NCBI GenBank assembly: GCA_035429805.1
Contig: DAOMFL010000041.1
Location: 1 to 32,493 of the forward strand
DNA: 32,493 nt
Reading direction: 5' to 3'
Origin: JALORV01 sp035429805
GTDB lineage: Bacteria; Pseudomonadota; Gammaproteobacteria; Burkholderiales; Burkholderiaceae_F
Below are positions 26,933 through 32,493 of this stretch, piece by piece. Below the pieces are notes generated by a model that was not told where the DNA came from, made no database searches, and was given only the letters and a program-made list of their open reading frames with translations. Positions within the stretch are counted from its first letter, which is position 1. Each line of letters opens with the position of its first letter. A program made the translations under genes and the position numbers.

Positions 26933-27919
26933 TCAAATCAATATCCGCTCCACCTCATCCAGGCTCACGTCGTCCTCTCGCCGGTCGTAGAGACCCGTGG
27001 TGCGCGCGGACTCATGATTGGCCATGCGCTGCGCAATCTCTAGCTTGCCGCCGTTGCGCAGGTACTCGGTGATCCCGGTGGCACGGAACGTATGATTGCC
27101 GATCTGCGTGCGAATACCGGCCGCGAGCGCGCGTCGACGGATCATCCGGTACACGTCGGCCTGTGAGAGGGGATTCTCGGTTAGCTCACCCGAGCGGGCC
27201 CGGGTGCTGCGGAAGAGCCAGCCCTTCGGCTCGTCTGCGATGTCGGCCGCCTCGATGTACTCGGCTAGGTACGTATCGAGTGAGTGATGGCAGGGCATCT
27301 CGTGCCGCTTGCCACCTTTTTCGTGCAACCGCACCCAGGTGCGCCGACCCTGCACGTAGACATCCTCAGCCCGCATCCGGATGACCGCCCCGACGCGCGC
27401 AAACGTGTAGACCATGAGCGCAACAAGCGCCCGATCCCGCAAGCCAACGACCGTGTCCCCGGGAATCGAATCGAGCAGCGTGCGGGCTTCCTCGGCGGTC
27501 AGCACCGCGGTCTTGCCCTTGCGCACGACGTGGCGCGGACCGCGCACCGGCGCGGCCGGATTGGTGGCGATGACCTGGCCGACCACCAGCCAGTCGCAGA
27601 GCATGCGGATGGCGGCGAGGTGCTGCTTCACGGACGGCGGCGCGAGCTGCTTGCGGAGCAGCTCGACGTAGGCCGCCACGTGCACCGGCTCGAGGTCGAC
27701 GAGTTCCGTCAGGCCGTTCGATTCGCACCAAGCCGCGAACCGCGACACCGCACGGAAGTACGCCTTGCGAGTATTGGGATTGCGGATCTGCGCCGCGAAG
27801 AACTCCAGGAATCGCTTGGCCGCGTCCGGCCGCGGGGCAAACAGCGCCGGCACCATGGCGAGCGCCGTGGTCGACCCGAGTCGCGAGACGGGAATTGGCA
27901 GTCGGTCAGAGGAGGGCAT
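26933..27919 (-). CDS. Tyrosine recombinase (XerC/D-like integrase)
   Basis: This 328-residue protein starts at ATG 27919 (minus). A GTG at 27940 is in frame but lies inside the operator, so it is less likely. The N-terminal SAM-like core-binding domain (about 35-130, NTRKAYFRAVSRFAAWC) precedes the catalytic domain. The catalytic residues are present: Arg in TFARVGAV, Lys in HEKGGKRH, H276-x-x-R279 in NHTFRATG, H302 in ANHESARTT and nucleophile Y311 in GLYDRR. Typical phage integrase arm-binding sequence is absent, so it resembles the short recombinases of transposons and integrative cassettes. It is divergent from brnT and shares its operator region. Its 3' end is duplicated as a remnant at 19674-19800. 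Confidence 0.9.
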   Translation of the reverse strand: MPSSDRLPIPVSRLGSTTALAMVPALFAPRPDAAKRFLEFFAAQIRNPNTRKAYFRAVSRFAAWCESNGLTELVDLEPVHVAAYVELLRKQLAPPSVKQHLAAIRMLCDWLVVGQVIATNPAAPVRGPRHVVRKGKTAVLTAEEARTLLDSIPGDTVVGLRDRALVALMVYTFARVGAVIRMRAEDVYVQGRRTWVRLHEKGGKRHEMPCHHSLDTYLAEYIEAADIADEPKGWLFRSTRARSGELTENPLSQADVYRMIRRRALAAGIRTQIGNHTFRATGITEYLRNGGKLEIAQRMANHESARTTGLYDRREDDVSLDEVERILI

Positions 27920-27920
27920 G

Positions 27921-27952
27921 GTGTAGACAAGTGTACACACAAATGGCTACAC
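27921..27952. promoter_or_regulatory. TGTACAC operator between the recombinase and brnTA
   Basis: The divergent intergenic region holds GTGTAG (27921-27926), the palindrome GTGTACAC (27931-27938) and CTACAC (27947-27952). Read on the minus strand next to the recombinase ATG it is TGTACAC-TTG-TCTACAC, two direct boxes 10 bp apart. Ribbon-helix-helix antitoxins such as BrnA bind short repeated boxes at about this spacing, so autoregulation of brnTA together with control of the recombinase is likely but inferred. Confidence 0.55.
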
Positions 27953-27959
27953 TTTGACA

Positions 27960-28271
27960 ATGGTCGAGCGTGTCGCCGGATTCGACTGGGACGAGGGCAA
28001 CCGAACCAAGTGCACCCGGCACGGTGTGTCGATCGAGGAGATCGAGAGTGCTTTCCAGGGCGAGGTCTGGGTCTTTCCAGACGTTGCCCATTCGGATCGG
28101 GAATCCCGCTTGCTCGGCATCGGCCGCACCGCGACGGCACGATTCGTGTTCGTGGCCTTTACGCTGCGGGTGCGCGACGGCGAGCGGTGGATCCGACCGA
28201 TCAGCGCGAGGTACATGCATGCCAAAGAAATCAGACACTACCAGGCGGAAGTTGCCCGTCGTCAGGACTGA
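27960..28271 (+). CDS. brnT: BrnT-family toxin (ribonuclease, RelE-like fold)
   Basis: This 103-residue protein belongs to the BrnT (DUF497) family: FDWDEGNRTKCTRHGVSIEE at the N-terminus, then DVAHSDRESRLLGIG, FVFVAFTLR and the C-terminal IRPISARYMHAKEIRHY. BrnT cleaves RNA and stops growth until neutralised by BrnA. ATG 27960 is chosen as start; TTG 27954, two codons upstream, is possible. No ribosome-binding site is visible, so the mRNA may be leaderless or weakly translated. The antitoxin gene overlaps its last 53 bases. Such pairs commonly stabilise genomic islands, fitting its position between two recombinases. Confidence 0.9.
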   Translation: MVERVAGFDWDEGNRTKCTRHGVSIEEIESAFQGEVWVFPDVAHSDRESRLLGIGRTATARFVFVAFTLRVRDGERWIRPISARYMHAKEIRHYQAEVARRQD

Positions 28272-28518
28272 CCGGGCGGCCGCGTCGTTCGTCGGGCGTG
28301 CCGACCTGTCGCGGTATGACCTGAGCGCAATGCGCCCGGTACGGTTCGAATTCGCGCCCAAGTCGGCGCGGCTCAACATGCGCCTGCCGGAGAACCTGCT
28401 GGCGGCGGTCAAGGACGCCGCGGCTGAGACGGGCGTGCCGTACCAGCGCTTCATCCGCCAGCTGCTCGAGCGCGCGCTCGCCGGCCAGAAGCGGCCTTCC
28501 ACCCGGAAAACGGCCTGA
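28219..28518 (+). CDS. brnA: BrnA-like ribbon-helix-helix antitoxin
   Basis: This 99-residue protein starts at ATG 28219, inside the brnT gene. The N-terminal half is basic and likely unstructured (KKSDTTRRKLPVVR), providing the toxin-binding part. Residues about 50-87 (ARLNMRLPENLLAAVKDAAA, then YQRFIRQLLERAL) form a CopG/ribbon-helix-helix DNA-binding motif. It should bind BrnT and repress its own promoter through the TGTACAC boxes at 27921-27952. The typical BrnA domain order is RHH then C-terminal extension; here the RHH is at the C-terminus as in CopG-type BrnA relatives, so the symbol is given with some reserve. Confidence 0.75.
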   Translation: MPKKSDTTRRKLPVVRTDRAAASFVGRADLSRYDLSAMRPVRFEFAPKSARLNMRLPENLLAAVKDAAAETGVPYQRFIRQLLERALAGQKRPSTRKTA

Positions 28519-28687
28519 GCGCGCCCGACTGGCTCCAATGACCACGACATCTATACATTTCCCCTACCGCCGCTTTAATGAATGATAACGTCCTTTATCA
28601 ATCGCACATGGGGGCGAAGAGTGGGCCCGACCCGCAACGTTTCTTCACACGAATCGCCCGTGCGAAGCCGGCCGGTGGGTCCCAGCC

Positions 28688-29971
28688 TCATTCGGAGGCG
28701 GCGGCTGTAGGGATGAGGCCACTCAGGTGCTCGGCCCAGCGGTCGAGGGCCACGCGCTTCTCGTCCAGATAGTCGTGAACGTCATAGGTGCCTGCAATGC
28801 GCTCTTGCGCGTGATTCAGCACGCGCTCGGCGATGTGCGGCTCGACCCGGAGGCGGGCCAGGCCCGTCCGGCAGGTGCGCCGCAGGTCGTGCAGTGTGAA
28901 ATCGGCAATGCCAACCTTTCGAAAGCGGCCTAGGGACCTCGCCAGACTGCGGGACAAGAGTTTTGGATCGAGCGGCTGGGTCGGATCCTCGGCCGGTAGC
29001 AGCCAGCGCGACCGCCTCGCATGGGCTTTTAGAACTCGGAATTCAGCGACGGCCCACCCGGAGAGCGGTACCACGTGGCCACGTCCGGTCTTGGAGTTCT
29101 CGGGAGGGATCGTCCAGGTGCGGGCTTTCAGATCAACATTAGTCCACTTCGCATTTGCGAGCTCGCCGCGCCGCTGCCCCGTCAGCAGCAGAATGAGAAT
29201 AACGCTAGCCAAGCGCGCATAGCGGCACGCGACGCGAGGGTCGCGCAGGAACTGCCGCAGCTCATCGTCCGTCAGGGCTCGCTGTCGGGGGCGCTCCTTG
29301 CCTCCCGGGCGCATCAGCAGCTGAACCGGCGAGGTCTCGACAATCGCGCGGTGGATGCCGAAACGGAAGAGTTGGCTGAGCACCGAGGCGGTGCGGTTTG
29401 CCATGACGGGCGAACCCCGCTCGACAATCTCGTCCAGCAGATCGATAACCTCGCGCGGCTTGATGCTTCGTGCGTCGCGGCCCTGCCAGACCGGGGCCAC
29501 GTTGCGCTTGAGGATGTGCGCGACGTATTCCGGGCGGCGGCTGTTGGGTCGCACGTGACGGTCGAGGAACTCCCGCATGAGCGATTCAATGCTATGCGGC
29601 GAGTCGGCGTCGACGGAACTGACGGGGGAGGGCGCGTGCGCCGCCAGGGCGATGCGCCGCGGGCGTGAGCGGCGTGGGTCGATTCCCTGGCTGGCACGTT
29701 CGCGGTACTCCCGAGCGAGCGCCCGTGCGCGCTCGAGACTCGTGGCGGGGAAATGGCCGATCAGAATCCGCGTCGCCTGGCCGCGGAACTTGAATCGCAG
29801 CAGCCAGGTTCGCGAGAAGCCGCGCCTGGTGCGTCGCACGAGCAACTGGAGGCCAACCTGTGCGGGGTCGCTATAGGTCCCGGGCCCGAGACTGGCGACG
29901 CGGGTCGTCACCAATCTCAGCGGTGCACGGGGGAGATTTGTAGGATCTGCAGCACGCGCCTCAAGGCCCAT
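28688..29971 (-). CDS. P4-type tyrosine integrase
   Basis: This 427-residue protein starts at ATG 29971. The N-terminal third is a DUF4102-type arm-binding domain (GLQLLVRRTRRGFSRTWLLR, then IGHFPATSLERARALAREYR). A core-binding domain follows (FLDRHVRPNSRRPEYVAHIL), then the catalytic domain with Arg in TGQRRGELANAKW, Lys in PENSKTGRGH, HDLRR, the second His in VLNHAQE and Tyr in GTYDVHDY. This is the usual layout of island and P4-like integrases that insert into the 3' ends of tRNA genes, and such a site lies 143 bases upstream of its start. Two TGTACAC boxes lie against the start codon. All catalytic residues are present, so it should be active. Confidence 0.93.
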   Translation of the reverse strand: MGLEARAADPTNLPRAPLRLVTTRVASLGPGTYSDPAQVGLQLLVRRTRRGFSRTWLLRFKFRGQATRILIGHFPATSLERARALAREYRERASQGIDPRRSRPRRIALAAHAPSPVSSVDADSPHSIESLMREFLDRHVRPNSRRPEYVAHILKRNVAPVWQGRDARSIKPREVIDLLDEIVERGSPVMANRTASVLSQLFRFGIHRAIVETSPVQLLMRPGGKERPRQRALTDDELRQFLRDPRVACRYARLASVILILLLTGQRRGELANAKWTNVDLKARTWTIPPENSKTGRGHVVPLSGWAVAEFRVLKAHARRSRWLLPAEDPTQPLDPKLLSRSLARSLGRFRKVGIADFTLHDLRRTCRTGLARLRVEPHIAERVLNHAQERIAGTYDVHDYLDEKRVALDRWAEHLSGLIPTAAASE

Positions 29972-29974
29972 TTT

Positions 29975-29992
29975 GTGTACACCTTGTGTACA
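29975..29992. promoter_or_regulatory. TGTACAC operator before the P4-type integrase
   Basis: GTGTACACCTTGTGTACA occupies 29975-29992, ending 3 bases from the integrase ATG. Read toward the gene it is TGTACAC-AAGG-TGTACAC, two boxes 11 bp apart, nearly the same as the element beside brnT (TGTACAC-TTG-TCTACAC). The match suggests that one regulator, most simply BrnA, controls both recombinases. Confidence 0.5.
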
Positions 29993-30113
29993 TTCTTGCC
30001 GCGGATCGGCGTTTCGCGGAGAATAGGCCAGAACAGCGCAAAAGTCTTTATTTATAGGGATTTCGCATTCATTTCGATTCTCGGCAATTCAGTTGAAAAC
30101 GCACTCCTTATGG

Positions 30114-30158
30114 ATGGGGTGCAAGGGGTCGCGAGTTCGAATCTCGCCGCTCCGACCA
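30114..30158 (+). other. 3' half of tRNA-Pro(GGG): attachment site of the island
   Basis: The segment reads as the anticodon loop ATGGGGT (30114-30120, anticodon GGG), the 3' anticodon stem GCAAG, variable loop GGGTC, T-arm GCGAG-TTCGAAT-CTCGC, acceptor CGCTCCG, A and CCA. The loop and variable region match the pattern of proteobacterial tRNA-Pro(GGG). The upstream bases do not pair with GCAAG or CGCTCCG, so the 5' half is missing. A tRNA end of this kind beside an integrase is the classic attachment core. Confidence 0.8.
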
Positions 30159-30181
30159 GCTTCCAATCCAGCAGCATCTAC

Positions 30182-31141
30182 GTGAACCCGCAGGACACCC
30201 GGTCCATACTGACGATCGCGCTCATGGCGGCGTTCGCCGACGGCATGAACGACGATCGCGAGCGCGAAGCGGTCAAGCGCGTCGTCGACTCGCTCGGGGC
30301 GGACGCCGGAGTAGATCTTCCCGCACTGTATGCGCAGGTGCTTGCGTCGAAGCCGGACCTCGCGCAAGTCGCGGGCACGCTGCAGTCACCGGAGTCGAAG
30401 CAACTCGCCTACGAGATGGCGGTCGGAATCTGCGAGGCCGACGGATCTCGAGGTCCGGCCGAGTCGGCATTCCTTGCGCAACTCGCGGCCGACCTGCAGT
30501 TGCCCACGAATGTTGCGTCCCACGTGCACACCACGGCTGACGAGCTGAGCCAGCAGGCAGCCCCGGCAGGCTCTTCGGCGTCGGTTGCGCCTGCGGCAGG
30601 CACGATCCTCGGCAAGGCGAGCATGACGGACGCCGAGATGGACGACGTGATCCTGAAGGCATCGATCACGAACGCCGCGATCGAGCTGCTGCCCGAATCA
30701 ATCGCGACCATGGCGATCATTCCGCTCCAGATGCGGCTCGTGTACCGCATCGGCCGTTCCTTTGGCTATCCGATGGACACGTCGAATGCCAAGGACTTCC
30801 TGGCCACGCTCGGCGTCGGACTCACCGGGCAGTACCTCGAGCAGTTCGGACGGAAATTGCTCGGCGGCCTGCTCGGCGGGCTCGGTGGAGGGCTGGGGCG
30901 GACCATCGGCCGGCAAGTCGCCAGTTCCGGCATGAGCTTCGCGACGACCTATGCGATCGGGCGCGTCGCGCAGCGGTACTACGCGGCCGGGCGCAGCCTC
31001 GACGCCGAGGCGCTCAAGCGGGCGTTTGCGTCGATGCTGGAGGAGGCGCGGGGCCTGGCGCCGCGCTACCAGCAGCAGATCGCGCAAGCCGCGCAGAGCA
31101 TCGACACGCGCAGCCTGGCATCCCTGGTCCGGCAGGTCTGA
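30182..31141 (+). CDS. TerB-like / DUF697 membrane protein
   Basis: This 319-residue protein starts at GTG 30182, chosen because related proteins begin with 'PQDxRSILTIxLMAAFADG'. Residues about 1-120 form a TerB/TerB-like helical domain (LTIALMAAFADGMNDDRERE), a family linked to tellurite and phage responses. Residues about 150-270 match DUF697 (IELLPESIATMAIIPLQMRL, then NAKDFLATLGVGLTG and a Gly-rich GGLLGGLGGGLG membrane stretch), found in YcjF-like inner-membrane proteins. The function is not known. Lying just right of the attachment site, it is probably chromosomal. It starts 24 bases after the tRNA end, so in the intact host it would follow a tRNA-Pro gene. Confidence 0.8.
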   Translation: MNPQDTRSILTIALMAAFADGMNDDREREAVKRVVDSLGADAGVDLPALYAQVLASKPDLAQVAGTLQSPESKQLAYEMAVGICEADGSRGPAESAFLAQLAADLQLPTNVASHVHTTADELSQQAAPAGSSASVAPAAGTILGKASMTDAEMDDVILKASITNAAIELLPESIATMAIIPLQMRLVYRIGRSFGYPMDTSNAKDFLATLGVGLTGQYLEQFGRKLLGGLLGGLGGGLGRTIGRQVASSGMSFATTYAIGRVAQRYYAAGRSLDAEALKRAFASMLEEARGLAPRYQQQIAQAAQSIDTRSLASLVRQV

Positions 31142-31148
31142 ACGAAGC

Positions 31149-31229
31149 GCTGCGTTCAGGAATGCGTGACCGCGTGCGCGCGGTCCGCGCGCTCGAGGTG
31201 TGGCACGGCGTTGAACGCGACCACGCGCC
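31149..31229. repeat. 81-bp repeat, copy 1
   Basis: It begins 8 bases after the TerB/DUF697 gene and differs from 32410-32490 at only two positions. It contains a hairpin GACCGCG-TGCG-CGCGGTC (31168-31185) enclosed by GCGTTCA (31152-31158) and TGAACGC (31212-31218). The rest of the gap to 31461 holds no gene I can support. Confidence 0.85.
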
Positions 31230-31461
31230 ACTCCGGCTAAATACCTGCGACGACTCGGCTACACGTGCTGAGGGCAGCCCGACTGCATCGGCCGGTTTCG
31301 ACCCGCCACCGCTCGGCCGAGCGTGCTAATGCGCCAGGCGTTCGGTTGCTGCCGCGTCCGGCGGCGTGGTTCAATTCGACCACGACAGTCACCGCGTTTG
31401 CAGCGCCTTGGGCATGGATCGCTTAGTGAATGGTCGCGAACGCCGCAGCCGCTTGCGGCCG

Positions 31462-32385
31462 ATGGATCTCCGGGTTGCGCTCGCCGCAGCGCTGCTGGTC
31501 CTTTCGGCGGGCGGGTCCGCCCAGATCCGGGACGATGAACTCGAGCGCTACAAGAGCGAATACGGCCTTGGTCGGGCCGTCGATGCGGTGAAGCAAGGTG
31601 ACTACGCGCGCGCGGTGCAGATCCTCGAGAAGGTCGCCGAGGTCAGCAACGCTCGGGCTGCCCTGTTGCTGGGAACCATGTATCTGGAGAACAAGGGCGT
31701 GGCCCCCGATCCCATACGCGGCATTGCATGGTTGCAGGTCGCGCAGGAATGGGACAGGAGCGCGGATCGGTGGGTTGCGCAGCATGCGGAGCAAGCCATG
31801 CTCGCGGCCCAGGCCGGGCTGAACGGTGCCACGTTAATTGCGGCCGACCGGCTCACCGGCCAGTTGCTGGCGGACGCCAGGCGCAGGCAGTTAGCCCAGA
31901 TCGAGATCGGCGTGCGCCAGTACACGGATGCCGCGCTGGTGACGCCTGGCGCAGTGGTCAAGGGAGGGTACTTTCTCGCCGAGGAGCCCGTGCAACTGCG
32001 ACTGCCGACGTCGAACAGCGATTCGCCACTGGTGCGGCTCGGATGCGCGAGTTCACCATCCTTTCACTGCCCGGACGGACTGAAAGGGACACACGACAGC
32101 CGGTGTCATGGCCTTATCGCGCGCACCGACACCTCCGCGACCTCGAACGGCAATCACACCCAGATATCGATGGCAGGCTCTAACTGGGCACCTGGTTCGG
32201 TGACCTTGTTGGCCCACGTCGACTCGAGTGGCGGCGTCTGCAGTGTCGTGCTGATGGAGTCCAGCGGCACCTCGGTGGTGGATCGGACCGCGGCCGAGGC
32301 CGTGAGTATGTGGCGCCTGCAACCGGCGCGCAGAAACGGCGAGGCCGTGGAGTCGCTTTTAATCGTGACCATCGACGTCCTCTAG
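31462..32385 (+). CDS. Secreted Sel1/TonB-C-terminal domain protein
   Basis: This 307-residue protein starts at ATG 31462, picked because a signal peptide (LRVALAAALLVLSAGGSAQ) follows at once; ATG 31414 and GTG 31366 are in-frame alternatives. After the signal comes a tetratricopeptide/Sel1-like stretch (GDYARAVQILEKVAE, LLLGTMYLENKGVAPDP, IAWLQVAQEW). The last 100 residues resemble a TonB C-terminal domain (SVTLLAHVDSSGGVCSVVLM, AAEAVSMWRLQPARRNGEAV). Such proteins are periplasmic and sometimes bind partner proteins in the envelope. The gene is flanked on both sides by copies of the 81-bp repeat. No partner gene is evident. Confidence 0.75.
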   Translation: MDLRVALAAALLVLSAGGSAQIRDDELERYKSEYGLGRAVDAVKQGDYARAVQILEKVAEVSNARAALLLGTMYLENKGVAPDPIRGIAWLQVAQEWDRSADRWVAQHAEQAMLAAQAGLNGATLIAADRLTGQLLADARRRQLAQIEIGVRQYTDAALVTPGAVVKGGYFLAEEPVQLRLPTSNSDSPLVRLGCASSPSFHCPDGLKGTHDSRCHGLIARTDTSATSNGNHTQISMAGSNWAPGSVTLLAHVDSSGGVCSVVLMESSGTSVVDRTAAEAVSMWRLQPARRNGEAVESLLIVTIDVL

Positions 32386-32409
32386 CGCGTCGCTCCTGCA
32401 TTCCCCTGT

Positions 32410-32490
32410 GCTGCGTTCAGGAATGCGTGACCGCGTGTGCGCGGTCCGCGCGCTCGAGGTGCGGCACGGCGTTGAACGCGACCACGCGCC
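32410..32490. repeat. 81-bp repeat, copy 2
   Basis: It starts 25 bases after the stop of the preceding gene and matches copy 1 at 79 of 81 positions. One difference lies in the hairpin loop (TGTG for TGCG), so the stem GACCGCG/CGCGGTC is kept. The window ends three bases later, so further copies may follow. Confidence 0.85.
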
Positions 32491-32493
32491 GCG

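Larger units (their letters stand above)
26933..30158. mobile_element. Integration and maintenance module at the right edge of a genomic island
   Basis: Two tyrosine recombinases, a BrnTA pair between them and a tRNA-Pro 3' half at the right end form the edge of an integrated island. Because only the 3' half of the tRNA remains at 30114-30158, the DNA to its left is the inserted side. The island therefore probably extends left through the Rhs modules; no second tRNA-Pro end was noticed in the window, so the left border is unknown. Confidence 0.6.

Noticed and set aside
31149..31229. 81-bp repeat as an integron attC site (contains GTTGAAC, which fits GTTRRRY)
   Set aside because: The 5' end lacks the matching RYYYAAC core in the right orientation on either strand, and no integron integrase is seen.

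Overview
This is a GC-rich window that looks like accessory DNA of a gammaproteobacterium, possibly from the Xanthomonadales/Lysobacterales; that placement rests on overall gene style, not on a marker gene. It is dominated by three large Rhs (YD-repeat) polymorphic toxin genes. Each ends in a different toxin tip, and each overlaps the start of a downstream immunity gene by four bases (ATGA or GTGA).

Layout. 1-2127: small hairpins, a membrane-anchored coiled-coil protein, and a NERD-domain protein with a C-terminal zinc finger. 2128-6842: Rhs1, which has a Sec signal but no SpvB part, carries a GIY-YIG-type nuclease tip and is followed by an Imm26-like immunity gene. 7082-7843 (minus): a lipoprotein. 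8355-8772: a decayed duplicate of the leader and first codons of Rhs3. 8794-17651: a tightly packed run of genes, tonB-like, exbB-like, exbD-like, a small ORF, Rhs2 (SpvB, FG-GAP, Rhs, ADP-ribosyltransferase-like tip) and a small immunity gene resembling EF-Tu domain III. 17961-19677: a two-HKD phospholipase-D-like gene interrupted by a +1 frameshift in a C-run. 19674-19800: the 3' remnant of a tyrosine recombinase gene. 19956-26848: Rhs3 (same architecture as Rhs2) with a PD-(D/E)xK nuclease tip and a DUF4304 immunity gene. 26933-29971: two tyrosine recombinases flanking a BrnT/BrnA toxin-antitoxin pair. 30114-30158: the 3' half of a tRNA-Pro(GGG) gene, read as an island attachment site. 30182-32490: probable chromosomal flank, with a TerB/DUF697 protein and a secreted TonB-C-terminal protein, each followed by one copy of an 81-bp repeat.

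How it may work together. Rhs shells enclose and release the C-terminal toxin, and the overlapping immunity gene protects the producer. No VgrG, PAAR or other type VI gene is visible. All three Rhs proteins begin with a Sec-type hydrophobic segment, and Rhs2 is joined end to end with a private TonB-ExbB-ExbD-like set. The working hypothesis is therefore an export or release route driven by proton-motive force, which is the most unusual feature of the window. The recombinases, the BrnTA pair and shared TGTACAC operators form the maintenance module at the right edge of the island. The left edge of the island was not found.
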